Positions 1 through 7,180 of a DNA stretch of 19,901 nucleotides are shown here, piece by piece. A program made the position numbers and the translations under genes. Each line of letters opens with the position of its first letter. Within the stretch, counting starts at the first letter, position 1. A model generated the notes under the pieces. That model ran no database searches and had not been told where the DNA came from. It saw nothing but the letters and a program-made list of their open reading frames with translations. Source of the DNA: a bacterium (GTDB lineage: Bacteria; UBP18; UBA7526); contig DRGV01000080.1 of the NCBI GenBank assembly GCA_011049955.1, forward strand, positions 1 to 19,901. The letters run 5' to 3'.

Positions 1-339
1 GCAGGCATTGGGGGATTTGCTATGGCTTCTGCGCCGGCCATCGTCCAGTTCATCGGAGGGAGCCCTCAGGATGCTATTAAATATACCAAGGAGATGTATG
101 AGATTACGGTTGCCAAACATAGTATGTATAAGATTCCCGCCCTCGATTTCATGGGGACACCTATCGGTATTGACATCAGAAAAATAGTTGAGACCGGGAT
201 TACTCCCTTCATCAATACTGGCATCGCTCATAAGAAACCAGGCATCGGCCAGATAGGTGCCGGCATCCTGCGCGCACCAATGAGCATCTTCGAAGAGGCC
301 CTTTCTACCTTCGCATCTTCGAAGATTGGAAGATGCTAA
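1..339 (+). CDS. DUF1116 (AllG/YlbE-like) protein, C-terminal end only
   Basis: The frame is open from the first base of the window, so this is the last 112 residues of a longer protein; the ATG at 22 is internal. It matches what I know of the C-terminus of DUF1116 proteins, with an INTGIAHK segment followed by GQIGAGI and a RAPMSIFEEAL helix. DUF1116 includes E. coli AllG (YlbE), which works with FdrA/AllF and AllH as an oxamate carbamoyltransferase that makes carbamoyl phosphate at the end of allantoin fermentation. No partner subunit is visible, since upstream sequence is missing. The final residues (SSKIGRC) are encoded by a perfect 8-bp inverted repeat ending at the stop, so the native tail may have been altered by that repeat. 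A role in carbamoyl-group metabolism is inferred from family and neighbours. Confidence 0.65.
   Translation, partial: AGIGGFAMASAPAIVQFIGGSPQDAIKYTKEMYEITVAKHSMYKIPALDFMGTPIGIDIRKIVETGITPFINTGIAHKKPGIGQIGAGILRAPMSIFEEALSTFASSKIGRC
313..336 (+). terminator. stem-loop at the DUF1116 stop codon
   Basis: Perfect 8-bp arms GCATCTTC (313-320) and GAAGATGC (329-336) flank an 8-nt loop, and the TAA stop follows at 337-339. There is no clear T-run, so it is at best a weak or Rho-assisted terminator. It may equally be one of the palindromic gap elements common in this window. Confidence 0.35.
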
Positions 340-375
340 TAAAGAGACATTTTACTGACGCGTATAGATTTTCCT

Positions 376-403
376 TTCTTTTTTGCTGAATTTATAATAT
401 AAT
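376..403 (+). promoter_or_regulatory. possible sigma-70 type promoter before the AOR gene
   Basis: Two overlapping perfect TATAAT hexamers occur at 393-398 and 398-403 in an AT-rich stretch after the DUF1116 gene. The -35 region is poor (TTTCTT near 376 is the best at suitable spacing). The first good RBS downstream is at 480-487. This is a pattern match only. Confidence 0.3.
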
Positions 404-492
404 ACTCATTGTATTAGAAGGGGCAAGCGATAGCGCGCCTTCATAATATTAATTTTAGATAAGGAATGAGACTTTTTTTGGAGGAGGCAGAG

Positions 493-2388
493 ATGGGAAA
501 GTATAAAGGATATAATGGAAAGTATATCCGGGTTAACTTGACGAAGGAAGAGGTTAAGGTTCTGGACCTTCCGGATGATCTCATTGAGAATTACTTAGGA
601 GGGAATGGTTTCGGCACAAAGATATTATGGGATGAGGTTCCTCCCGAGGTCGATGCCTTGGATCCGGAGAATAGGCTCATCTTCGCTACCGGTGCCTTGA
701 CCGGGACCCTCTGGCCCTGTTCCGGTCATTTAGAAGTAATTAGTAAGTCCCCGCTTACTGGAATCTATGGGGATGCCAATGCCGGCGGATTCTTTGCTCC
801 GGAGCTACGCTTTGCGGGCTACGACATGATCGTCTTTCAGGGGAAAGCAGAGAGACCGCTTTATCTATGGATTAAGGATGAAAAGATTGAATTAAGGGAT
901 GCAACTCATCTCTGGGGAAAGGATACCCCTACCACCCAGGGAATGATTAGAGAAGAATTGAAAGATGAGAAGATTAAGGTGGCCTCTATCGGCCCGGCCG
1001 GAGAGAACCTGGTGAGATTTGCCTGTATTATGGTCACTGATAATAGGGCCCTGGCCCGGGCAGGAATGGGTGCGGTAATGGGTTCTAAAAACTTGAAAGC
1101 CATTGCAGTAAGAGGGCTGAAACAAGTTTCGGTAGATAATCCAGAGGAGCTTAAGAAGGCCGCTTCCTTAGCAAGGAAGGCCATAAGAGAGAACGAGTTC
1201 ACCGCAGGAGAGCATAAATATGGGACAGCAGGCTTGGTAAATATTGTTAATGAGGTGGGAAGATTTCCTACCCGGAATATGCAGGCTGGACACTTTGAGG
1301 AAGCGAATAAGATAAGTGGAGAGGCCTTAGATGAGAAGCACTTTGTAAAACACCAAGCTTGCTATCGCTGTCCTATTGCCTGTGATAAAGTGATGGAGGT
1401 GAGGGAAGGGGAGTATGAGGGAACGGTGACCTCTTCCTTAGAGTATGAGACATTATGTGCTCTGGGAGCAAAGTGTGGCAATAGCAACTTAGCCTCTATT
1501 ATAAAAATGAATGTCATCTGTGATGGCATGGGAATGGATACCATCTCTGCCGGCGGGGCCATCTCCTGGGCTATGGAGTGCTATGAAAAGGGGATATTAA
1601 CTAAAAAGGATACGGATGGACTGGATCTCTCCTGGGGGAATTACCATTCTATAATCACCCTATTGGAGAAGATTGCTAAGAGAGAAGGCTTTAGTGATAT
1701 GTTAGCAGAAGGGTGTAAGAGAGCAGCAGAAAAGACTGGCAAGGGTTCGGAATATTATGCTATGCATGTCAAAGGGATGGAGATCCCCGCCCAGGATGGA
1801 AGGAGTCAGCAGTCCATGGGATTAGCCCATGCAACCTCTAATAGGGGAGCAGACCATCTTAAAGGGTTTCCTACTATTGATGAGACCGGCTATGCCGGAG
1901 CTGCCATTAAGAGGTATGGAAAAGATAAGATGCCGGAAATTATAGATGGCATCCAGACAAAGTATAAACCTATGGTAGTAAAGGATGGGGAAGAATTCTG
2001 TGCGGTCATTGACTCCAGTGGAATCTGTAAGTTTGGAACCCTCTTTCCTCCGGCCATCTACTGGGATCTTCTGACTCCGGGAATAAAGTATGCTATCGGA
2101 CTGGATGTTGATGTTTCAAAACTGAAGAAGATCGGGGAGAGGATATATAATCTGCAGAGGTGCTATAATGTTTTGCATGGAATATCCAGGAAGGACGATA
2201 CCCAGCCAGAGAGACTATTGAAAGAACCCTCGCCCTCGAAGAGAGCCAAAGGCCATGTGGTCTACTTGGATAAGATGCTGCCTGAGTATTATGAACTCAG
2301 GGAATGGAATGAGAATGGCCGTCCCACGAGGACGAAGTTGGAGGAACTGGACTTAGGCTTTGCTGCCGATAGGTTAAAACTAAAGTAA
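493..2388 (+). CDS. aldehyde:ferredoxin oxidoreductase family protein (AOR)
   Basis: This 631-residue protein matches the length of tungsten/molybdenum-pterin aldehyde ferredoxin oxidoreductases, which oxidise aldehydes to acids and reduce ferredoxin in the cytoplasm of anaerobes. The order is typical: an N-terminal pterin-binding domain (about 1-205) with the GMGAVMGSKNLKAIA signature, then the helical C-terminal domains. The [4Fe-4S] ligands are visible as C290-x2-C293-x3-C297 plus C512, close to the spacing in Pyrococcus AOR. I place the start at 493, after GGAGGAGG at 480-487; the ATG at 466 would put that RBS inside the gene and add nine atypical residues. The substrate cannot be read from sequence. 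The neighbours suggest an aldehyde or ring-derived intermediate of nucleobase breakdown, but that is inference. The stop runs straight into a repeat of AAGTAACAA words. Confidence 0.93.
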   Translation: MGKYKGYNGKYIRVNLTKEEVKVLDLPDDLIENYLGGNGFGTKILWDEVPPEVDALDPENRLIFATGALTGTLWPCSGHLEVISKSPLTGIYGDANAGGFFAPELRFAGYDMIVFQGKAERPLYLWIKDEKIELRDATHLWGKDTPTTQGMIREELKDEKIKVASIGPAGENLVRFACIMVTDNRALARAGMGAVMGSKNLKAIAVRGLKQVSVDNPEELKKAASLARKAIRENEFTAGEHKYGTAGLVNIVNEVGRFPTRNMQAGHFEEANKISGEALDEKHFVKHQACYRCPIACDKVMEVREGEYEGTVTSSLEYETLCALGAKCGNSNLASIIKMNVICDGMGMDTISAGGAISWAMECYEKGILTKKDTDGLDLSWGNYHSIITLLEKIAKREGFSDMLAEGCKRAAEKTGKGSEYYAMHVKGMEIPAQDGRSQQSMGLAHATSNRGADHLKGFPTIDETGYAGAAIKRYGKDKMPEIIDGIQTKYKPMVVKDGEEFCAVIDSSGICKFGTLFPPAIYWDLLTPGIKYAIGLDVDVSKLKKIGERIYNLQRCYNVLHGISRKDDTQPERLLKEPSPSKRAKGHVVYLDKMLPEYYELREWNENGRPTRTKLEELDLGFAADRLKLK

Positions 2389-2456
2389 CAAGTAACAATG
2401 AGCAAGTAACAATTTTAATTTTTCACTGTTCAATGTTCATTGTTCAATGTTCATTT
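2386..2456 (+). repeat. palindromic word repeat between AOR and the CodA-like gene
   Basis: The 5' half reiterates GTAACAATG-like words and the 3' half reiterates TTCAATGTTCATTG-like words. The halves are imperfect reverse complements, so the gap can fold into one long hairpin around a T-rich centre near 2414-2426. The AOR stop lies inside the 5' half. The same words recur at 6362-6401 before the phosphorylase gene. Confidence 0.6.
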
Positions 2457-2470
2457 ATGGGAGGTGTGAG

Positions 2471-3718
2471 ATGATGGATTTAATTATCAGGAATGCCAGG
2501 ACAAGAGAAAAGGATGGCAGAGTAGATATCGCCATCAAGGGAGCGAAGATCAGAAGGATAGCCAAGAGATTGAATGGAAAGGCGAAGAATGAGATTGATG
2601 CTAAGGGAAGATTGGTTACCCCCACCTTTGTCGACCCCCATCTCCATCTGGATAAGGCCCTGATTAGCGAAGTAGTGAGAGAGAATGTTACGGGAACCTT
2701 AACCGAGGCCATTGAGATTATCTGGAATAAGAAGAAGAAATATACCATAAAGGATATTGTGAGTCGGGCAGGGAAGGCCATCGAGTGGGGAATAAAAAAT
2801 GGAACAACTATCTTTAGAACCCATGTGGATGTCGATAGTATCGGAAAGTTGATGCCCTTGGAAGGATTGTTAGAAGTGAGGAAAAAGTATGCTGATATCT
2901 GTGACATTCAGATCGTTGCCTTTCCCCAGGAAGGGATATTAAAGAATGAGGGGACAGAGAAGTTGCTGCGTCAGGCCATGGAGCTGGGGGCAGATGTAGT
3001 GGGGGGAATGCCCTATAACGAATATACCTATGATGACTCTAAGAAGCATATCGATATTGCCTTTCAGATCGCCAAAGAGTTTGATGCGGACATCGATATG
3101 CATGTGGATGAGACGGATGATCCGAATGCCCGGACCTTAGAGTACTTAGCAGCCAAGACCATAAAGGAGGGCTGGCAGGGAAGAGTTACCGCTGGCCACA
3201 CCTGCGCCTTAGCGGCCTATGATGACCTTTATGCCGCCAAAGTAATCGGGATGATAAAAGAAGCAGAGATAAATATGATTACCAACCCGGCCACAAACTT
3301 AATGCTTCAGGGGAGACTTGACAAACAGCCCATCCGAAGAGGAATTACCAGGGTGAAGGAACTCTTAGAGGCCGGAGTGAATGTCTGCTATGGCCAGGAC
3401 TGCCTGAAGGATACTTTCTATCCCACCTGGGGAAGGGAGGATATGTTAGAGGTAGGTCTCATTACCGCCCATGCGGCACAGTTCACCATGCCAAAAGAGA
3501 TTGAGGTGCTGTTCGATATGCCTACCATAAATGCCGCCAAAGTATTAAGACTTAAGAACTATGGAATAAAGGTAGGGAATCCGGCCAGCCTCAACATTAT
3601 CGATGTCTTCACCGTCCAGGAGGCCTTCCGAACTCAAGCTGACCGCCTCTATGTGATAAGAAAAGGAAATGTCATCGCCCGAACCAAGACCATCTCGGAG
3701 CTTTTTAGGAAAAGATAG
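2471..3718 (+). CDS. cytosine-deaminase-family amidohydrolase (CodA-like), candidate 5-methylcytosine deaminase
   Basis: At 415 residues, this protein can be lined up over its whole length with E. coli CodA (COG0402 amidohydrolases), which deaminates cytosine to uracil. Metal and catalytic residues are present: H57 and H59 in PHLHLD, H211 and E214 in HVDE, H243 in TAGHT, and D310. The pyrimidine-binding Gln is Q153 in the FPQEGIL motif. The striking difference is C311 where CodA has Asp314. Family members lacking that Asp, such as Klebsiella Kpn00632 and Rhodobacter Rsp0341, were shown to deaminate 5-methylcytosine to thymine. I therefore favour 5-methylcytosine or another 5-substituted or modified base over plain cytosine; this is inference. 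The start is the ATG at 2471, six bases after GGAGG; ATG 2474 is equally possible. ATG 2447 lies within the repeat tract and has no RBS. The gene lies 82 bases after AOR and probably shares its transcript. Confidence 0.88.
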   Translation: MMDLIIRNARTREKDGRVDIAIKGAKIRRIAKRLNGKAKNEIDAKGRLVTPTFVDPHLHLDKALISEVVRENVTGTLTEAIEIIWNKKKKYTIKDIVSRAGKAIEWGIKNGTTIFRTHVDVDSIGKLMPLEGLLEVRKKYADICDIQIVAFPQEGILKNEGTEKLLRQAMELGADVVGGMPYNEYTYDDSKKHIDIAFQIAKEFDADIDMHVDETDDPNARTLEYLAAKTIKEGWQGRVTAGHTCALAAYDDLYAAKVIGMIKEAEINMITNPATNLMLQGRLDKQPIRRGITRVKELLEAGVNVCYGQDCLKDTFYPTWGREDMLEVGLITAHAAQFTMPKEIEVLFDMPTINAAKVLRLKNYGIKVGNPASLNIIDVFTVQEAFRTQADRLYVIRKGNVIARTKTISELFRKR

Positions 3719-3780
3719 TAACCAGTAACCAGTTTACAGTTAACAGTGGGACAGTTTGACAGTTGAGTCAGTTAGAAAGA
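3716..3780 (+). repeat. CAGT-word repeat after the CodA-like gene
   Basis: The gap starts at the stop codon with tandem AGTAACC words, then CAGTTTACAGTTAACAGT and GGGACAGTTTGACAGT. The GACAGT word family also fills gaps at 12606-12690 and 19047-19125. I see no protein, promoter or RNA gene here. Confidence 0.6.
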
Positions 3781-3823
3781 GTAGGTTTTAAACTTTATAG
3801 AGAAATATACAAGGAGAAAGTTT

Positions 3824-4519
3824 GTGGACAAGGTAAACTGGAAGGTAAAAAAGGCAGATGGAAAGGTTTATGGTCCACGGGATACAGAGACGATTAAAGG
3901 ATGGATTAAAGAGAATATAATCTCTGCAGATGACCTTCTTTCTCCAGAAGGGGAAGAGAAGTGGTCTCCGGCCAGAGAAATCCCAGAGTTTGCCTCCCTG
4001 TTTAAACCATTAGAAGGCTCGTCCCACCCAACAGTTACCGTGCCTTCAGGGAAAAAAATTGGTGGAATCTTGAAGAAAAATATAATGAAAAAACGCAGAT
4101 CAGTTGGAATCACAATACTCAGTGTGACTGAAATGATACTGGGCGCTTTGGGGACTGCTTCAGGAATTCCATTAAGCATCGGTGGGTTCCTGGCCGAAGA
4201 TGTGGGAGGGTTGGTCCCTTTTATGATTGGGTCGATGCTTCTTATTATATGTGGTCCACTACTCATAGCGGGAATACCTACGTTTAGGTTAAAACCCGCG
4301 GGGAGAATTCTTAATCTGGTTTTATGTTTCCTCCTCATACTAGGTTTATGTGTCGGTTTTATAAGAGAGTGTGTCGAATCTATAAATCGCGGTTATCAAG
4401 TCCCCGTTCTAGAATGGGTACTATTTTTTAGTTTATTGATATTCATCATAATAGCGATACCAGGATTGCTTATATTTTATCTTACGCGACCTGCAATTAA
4501 AGAACAGTTTAAGAAATAA
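3824..4519 (+). CDS. GYF_2-like domain membrane protein, function unknown
   Basis: This 231-residue protein starts at GTG 3824, seven bases after AAGGAG. Residues 1-60 resemble a GYF_2 (DUF4339) module: a WKVKKADGKVYGP strand, a GWIKENIISADDLLSPEG segment and a W-SPAREIPEF end. Such modules are usually an N-terminal cytoplasmic adaptor on bacterial membrane proteins. A basic linker (about 78-93) leads to four likely transmembrane helices near 94-118, 128-152, 161-180 and 197-222, with a basic C-terminus. There is no signal peptide. It shows no link to the catabolic neighbours, and together with the next two genes it interrupts that locus, so it may be acquired cargo. Its biological role is not known to me. 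Confidence 0.72.
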   Translation: MDKVNWKVKKADGKVYGPRDTETIKGWIKENIISADDLLSPEGEEKWSPAREIPEFASLFKPLEGSSHPTVTVPSGKKIGGILKKNIMKKRRSVGITILSVTEMILGALGTASGIPLSIGGFLAEDVGGLVPFMIGSMLLIICGPLLIAGIPTFRLKPAGRILNLVLCFLLILGLCVGFIRECVESINRGYQVPVLEWVLFFSLLIFIIIAIPGLLIFYLTRPAIKEQFKK

Positions 4520-4588
4520 TTGAATATTCAGAATAGTGCACAGGAAGATGTATGTATGCGATATGATATATAAAGTAAGGATGATAAA

Positions 4589-4696
4589 ATGTTTCTAAGA
4601 CTTTGCAGAAGGTGTGGGCGAGGAGTTATAAAGAAGAGTGTAGTTAGTTATACCTACAGCGAAAAGAGGGAAAGAGATGAGACCTTGGGAGATTGA
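4589..4696 (+). CDS. possible 35-residue protein with a CxxC motif
   Basis: A short frame begins at ATG 4589, eight bases after TAAGGA, and carries LCRRCGRG near its start. It overlaps the first 20 bases of the next gene in another frame. It could be a real small protein, a leader peptide or the stub of a decayed zinc-ribbon gene. Only the RBS and the Cys pair support it. Confidence 0.25.
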   Translation: MFLRLCRRCGRGVIKKSVVSYTYSEKRERDETLGD

Positions 4697-4904
4697 AGAG
4701 ACCATCAGAATTGCTCGGAAAATGAGTGGCTCTCAGACAGTAGAAGTAGGCATTGATTTAACTGAGACCGCTTTAGATATTTTGGCTGACTCAATCCGCA
4801 ATAGAAAGCCAAAGATTACTCTTATAAGTTTAAACAAGGAGTTGAGACAAATCCTATGGGAAATCAGACCAGAGGTTATCGGAACATTCTCAAAGAAACG
4901 ATAA
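4677..4904 (+). CDS. small 75-residue protein, possible antitoxin partner
   Basis: I do not recognise this protein. It is small, charged and probably alpha/beta, starting MRPWEIEETIRIARK, and it follows a GAGGGAAAG RBS. Its last 49 bases overlap the start of the nucleotidyltransferase-like gene in another frame, which implies translational coupling. A small gene immediately ahead of a minimal nucleotidyltransferase is a common toxin-antitoxin layout. No DNA-binding motif is evident, however, and the usual partner of MNT proteins, a HEPN protein, is not what this looks like. The antitoxin idea rests on position only. Confidence 0.5.
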   Translation: MRPWEIEETIRIARKMSGSQTVEVGIDLTETALDILADSIRNRKPKITLISLNKELRQILWEIRPEVIGTFSKKR

Positions 4905-5413
4905 GGACACTGGAACGGATAGATGTTGATTATATGATCGTAGGTGGTATTGCAGTAGATTATTACGGGCTCCCCTGTCCTACCATCGATTTAGATATTC
5001 TAGTAAAACTTGAAAAACATAATATTCGACAAGCGGTTAAAGAATTTCGAAAGTCAGGATTCAAACTGAATGAGAAGGAGATTCGTCTGGTATTAGAAAT
5101 TGGAAATAGGTTCGTAATGATCAGGCCTCCCAGCTTATATCGTGTCGATATCTGGCTTTCCAAGACAAGATTTGACAGATTTTCTCTCCAGCGCCGCAGA
5201 CAAGGAAAGATAGGAGGGAAGAAAACTTGGTTAATCTCTCCAGAAGATTTGGTTCTTTCTAAACTGAGGAAAGGCCGCGAACAGGATCTTGAAGATGCCT
5301 TGGGAATTCTTCTCAGACAGAAAGGAAGGTTGGATCAAAGATATCTTTCTCATAAAGCAAAAGTCTTAGGTGTGCAAAAAATATTAACAAAGGTAAGAGG
5401 GAGGAAACCATAA
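4856..5413 (+). CDS. nucleotidyltransferase-fold protein (AbiEii/MNT-like)
   Basis: This 185-residue protein carries the minimal nucleotidyltransferase signature: GG at 30-31 in YMIVGGIAVDYYG, then T43-x-D45-x-D47 in PTIDLDILV, and a third acidic residue D98 in the RVDIW strand. The SPEDLVLSKLRKGREQDLEDAL segment (about 127-146) is typical of AbiEii/DUF6036-type proteins, several of which act as toxins that transfer nucleotides to RNA or protein. Whether this one is a toxin, an antitoxin or a housekeeping enzyme is open. ATG 4856 lies inside the preceding gene and has only a weak RBS, consistent with coupling. The stop TAA (5411-5413) shares its last base with the ATG of the cyclase gene, an unusual link to a catabolic enzyme. 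Confidence 0.75.
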   Translation: MGNQTRGYRNILKETIRTLERIDVDYMIVGGIAVDYYGLPCPTIDLDILVKLEKHNIRQAVKEFRKSGFKLNEKEIRLVLEIGNRFVMIRPPSLYRVDIWLSKTRFDRFSLQRRRQGKIGGKKTWLISPEDLVLSKLRKGREQDLEDALGILLRQKGRLDQRYLSHKAKVLGVQKILTKVRGRKP

Positions 5414-6183
5414 TGAAATTAATTGATCTTAGCCAACCCTTGAGTGTTTTAACACCTGCCTGGCCTACCTATGAGCCATTGCAGGTGAAGTTCTTCAAAA
5501 GATTAGCTCCCAATGGGGCCAATGGCCAACTGATTACTACCTCCAACCATGTGGGGACTCACTTAGATGGTGCCTTACACTTCTGTACCCATGGAAGGGA
5601 TATCGCTTCTATTCCTTTAGAAGATTTGTATGGTGAGGCAGCGGTAATCGACCTTTCAGATATGGCAGAGGATTATGGTATCTATACCTCTAAGGATATT
5701 ACCGATAGGGTGGAGGTGAAGAAGAGGGATATCTTAATCATCAATACCGGTTACCATAAGTATGCCTGGGACCAGCCAGAGGCGGACGAGGTGAGATATA
5801 TGTGCAAGCACCCTGGGCCTACCATGGAGTTCGCTGATTGGTGCAAGAAGATGGAGATTAAGTGGATCGGTGTTGACTGCGGAAGTGCAGACCATCCCAT
5901 GAATACCAAGATAAGGGACTGGATGCCTCGCCTTGCCAAGGAGTGTAATGAGTACTTTAAGAAAAAGTATAAGAAAACCATGGAGGAAATCTTCCCTTCC
6001 GACCACTATCAGTTGATGCACATTCAATTATTCCCCCAGGACATCATTCATGCTGAGAACTTAGGGGGCGAGATAGAAAAGGTGTTAAATAAGAGAACCA
6101 TTGCGGGCTGCTTCCCCTGGAGGTTTATGGGAGGAGAATCCGCATTCTGCAGGATTGTAGCCTTTGAGGAAGACACAGATTAG
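5413..6183 (+). CDS. cyclase/kynurenine-formamidase family metal hydrolase
   Basis: This 256-residue protein has the PF04199 signature H-x-G-T-H-x-D-x3-H: H46, G48, T49, H50, D52 and H56 in NHVGTHLDGALH. The N-terminal IDLSQPLSVLTPAWPTY strand is also typical. The family hydrolyses small amides or lactams with Zn or Mn, as in KynB kynurenine formamidase and isatin hydrolase. The C-terminal half retains HAENLGG, which matches the family's active-site Glu region. No other tryptophan-pathway gene is visible. Given the deaminase and phosphorylase neighbours, opening of a heterocyclic ring or hydrolysis of a ring-opened amide is plausible, but the substrate is unknown. The start is ATG 5413, overlapping the previous stop by one base, with GGGAGG just upstream. 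The last codons (DTD) lie in a CACAGAT word repeat. Confidence 0.85.
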   Translation: MKLIDLSQPLSVLTPAWPTYEPLQVKFFKRLAPNGANGQLITTSNHVGTHLDGALHFCTHGRDIASIPLEDLYGEAAVIDLSDMAEDYGIYTSKDITDRVEVKKRDILIINTGYHKYAWDQPEADEVRYMCKHPGPTMEFADWCKKMEIKWIGVDCGSADHPMNTKIRDWMPRLAKECNEYFKKKYKKTMEEIFPSDHYQLMHIQLFPQDIIHAENLGGEIEKVLNKRTIAGCFPWRFMGGESAFCRIVAFEEDTD

Positions 6184-6214
6184 CACAGATTAAGACACAG
6201 ATGATCACAGATAA
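6171..6214 (+). repeat. ACACAGAT word repeat over the cyclase stop codon
   Basis: ACACAGATTA-like words are reiterated from inside the last cyclase codons into the gap. The complementary words (AATCCGTG/AATCTGTG) appear in the gaps before rho and before murA. Confidence 0.55.
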
Positions 6215-6221
6215 TGCCGAT

Positions 6222-6352
6222 TATCGTCAAACGGTTACGGTTGCGAGGCTCGTTTCGGTTACCATCTATCGTCGTTCGTAGCAAGACGCAACCGTATAAC
6301 GCAGGCCGATACGAGTAGCGCAACCATTCAACGTAGACCGAAAGACGAAAAA
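6222..6352 (+). repeat. GC-richer long imperfect palindrome in the cyclase-phosphorylase gap
   Basis: The core is a perfect 10-bp inverted repeat, TACGGTTGCG (6236-6245) and CGCAACCGTA (6287-6296). A wider imperfect match links 6222-6262 with about 6295-6352 (CGTC, CGGT, TACG, GTTGCG and CTCGT words in the same order on the opposite strand). It is clearly richer in CG dinucleotides than the flanks. I see no tRNA-like fold or ORF. Confidence 0.5.
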
Positions 6353-6361
6353 TGCAAAAGT

Positions 6362-6401
6362 AAAATGTTCAATGTTCATTGTTACTTGTTCATTGTTACT
6401 T
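6362..6401 (+). repeat. GTTCAATG/GTTACTT word repeat before the phosphorylase gene
   Basis: Alternating TTCAATGTTCATTG and GTTACTTGTTCATTG words match those in the AOR-CodA gap at 2386-2456. The tract ends 10 bases before the RBS of the next gene. Confidence 0.5.
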
Positions 6402-6421
6402 AAATTAAGCGGGAGGGATTG

Positions 6422-7180
6422 ATGGATAACGAAAAAGAATATCACATTGGTTTAAAAAAGGGGGATGTGGGTAGGTATGTGCTACTGCCTGGTGATCCGG
6501 CAAGGACGGAAATAATTGCCAAATATTTTGACGAAGCGCAAGAGATGGCTTTTAACCGGGAGTATAGAACATTTACTGGTAAGGTCAAAGGAATAAAGAT
6601 TTCTACAACTTCTACTGGGATTGGCTGTCCTTCGACTGCCATATGTATTGAGGAATTAGCGAAGATCGGAGCAGATACCTTTATCAGGGTAGGAACCGCT
6701 GGTTCTCTACAGAAGGAAGTGAAGTTAGGTGACGTCGTTATCTCCACCGGGGCGGTAAGAGAGGAAGGGACAACCAGACAGTATGTTCCCCTCAGTTATC
6801 CCGCAGTTGCTGACTTAGCAGTAACCAGTGCCTTGGTGGAAGCAGCAAAGAAGTTGGGACTGCGCCATCATCCGGGGATTGTCCACTGTAAGGATGCCTT
6901 CTATACTGAAGGAACAGAGGGAGAGGGTTTGCCTCTGGCCGAGTATAATGAGGAGATGTGGAAGGCCTGGTATAGATCGAATGTCCTGGCTACCTCTATG
7001 GAGTCCAGTGCCTTATTTGTGGTCTCCTCGATAAAAAAGTTAAGAGCGGGAGAAGTATTAGCCATCATCGGACTTACTTATACTGGTAAACCGATTGAGA
7101 AGAAAGTAGGGATTGAGGAAGCGATTAAGATCGCCATTGAAGCGGTTAAAATACTGGAAAGTGAGTCCCGACGAGCATGA
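6422..7180 (+). CDS. uridine-phosphorylase-like nucleoside phosphorylase, altered base pocket
   Basis: This 252-residue protein is of NP-I family length and matches E. coli Udp throughout. These enzymes split nucleosides with phosphate into a base and ribose-1-phosphate. Phosphate and ribose residues are retained: G24 and R28 in PGDPAR, R46, R89 and T92 in RVGTAG, and M193-E194 in SMES. The base pocket is not: the Gln166 and Arg168 region of E. coli (FYPGQER) reads FYTEGTEGEG here, and the Arg223 region reads GLTYTGK. The true substrate may therefore be a nucleoside other than uridine. I choose ATG 6422, five bases after GGAGG (6412-6416); TTG 6419 is too close to that RBS. In context it could release the base that the CodA-like enzyme then deaminates. 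The last residues (SRRA) are encoded in a GC-rich repeat-like segment. Confidence 0.82.
   Translation: MDNEKEYHIGLKKGDVGRYVLLPGDPARTEIIAKYFDEAQEMAFNREYRTFTGKVKGIKISTTSTGIGCPSTAICIEELAKIGADTFIRVGTAGSLQKEVKLGDVVISTGAVREEGTTRQYVPLSYPAVADLAVTSALVEAAKKLGLRHHPGIVHCKDAFYTEGTEGEGLPLAEYNEEMWKAWYRSNVLATSMESSALFVVSSIKKLRAGEVLAIIGLTYTGKPIEKKVGIEEAIKIAIEAVKILESESRRA

Noticed and set aside
466..492. Upstream ATG for the AOR gene at 466
   Set aside because: The strong GGAGGAGG lies inside this extension and serves ATG 493; the extra residues do not look like the family N-terminus.
6200..6350. tRNA or structured non-coding RNA gene
   Set aside because: It is CG-rich and palindromic, but I find no T-loop GGTTCGA pattern, acceptor stem or other known RNA signature; it is better described as a palindromic repeat.
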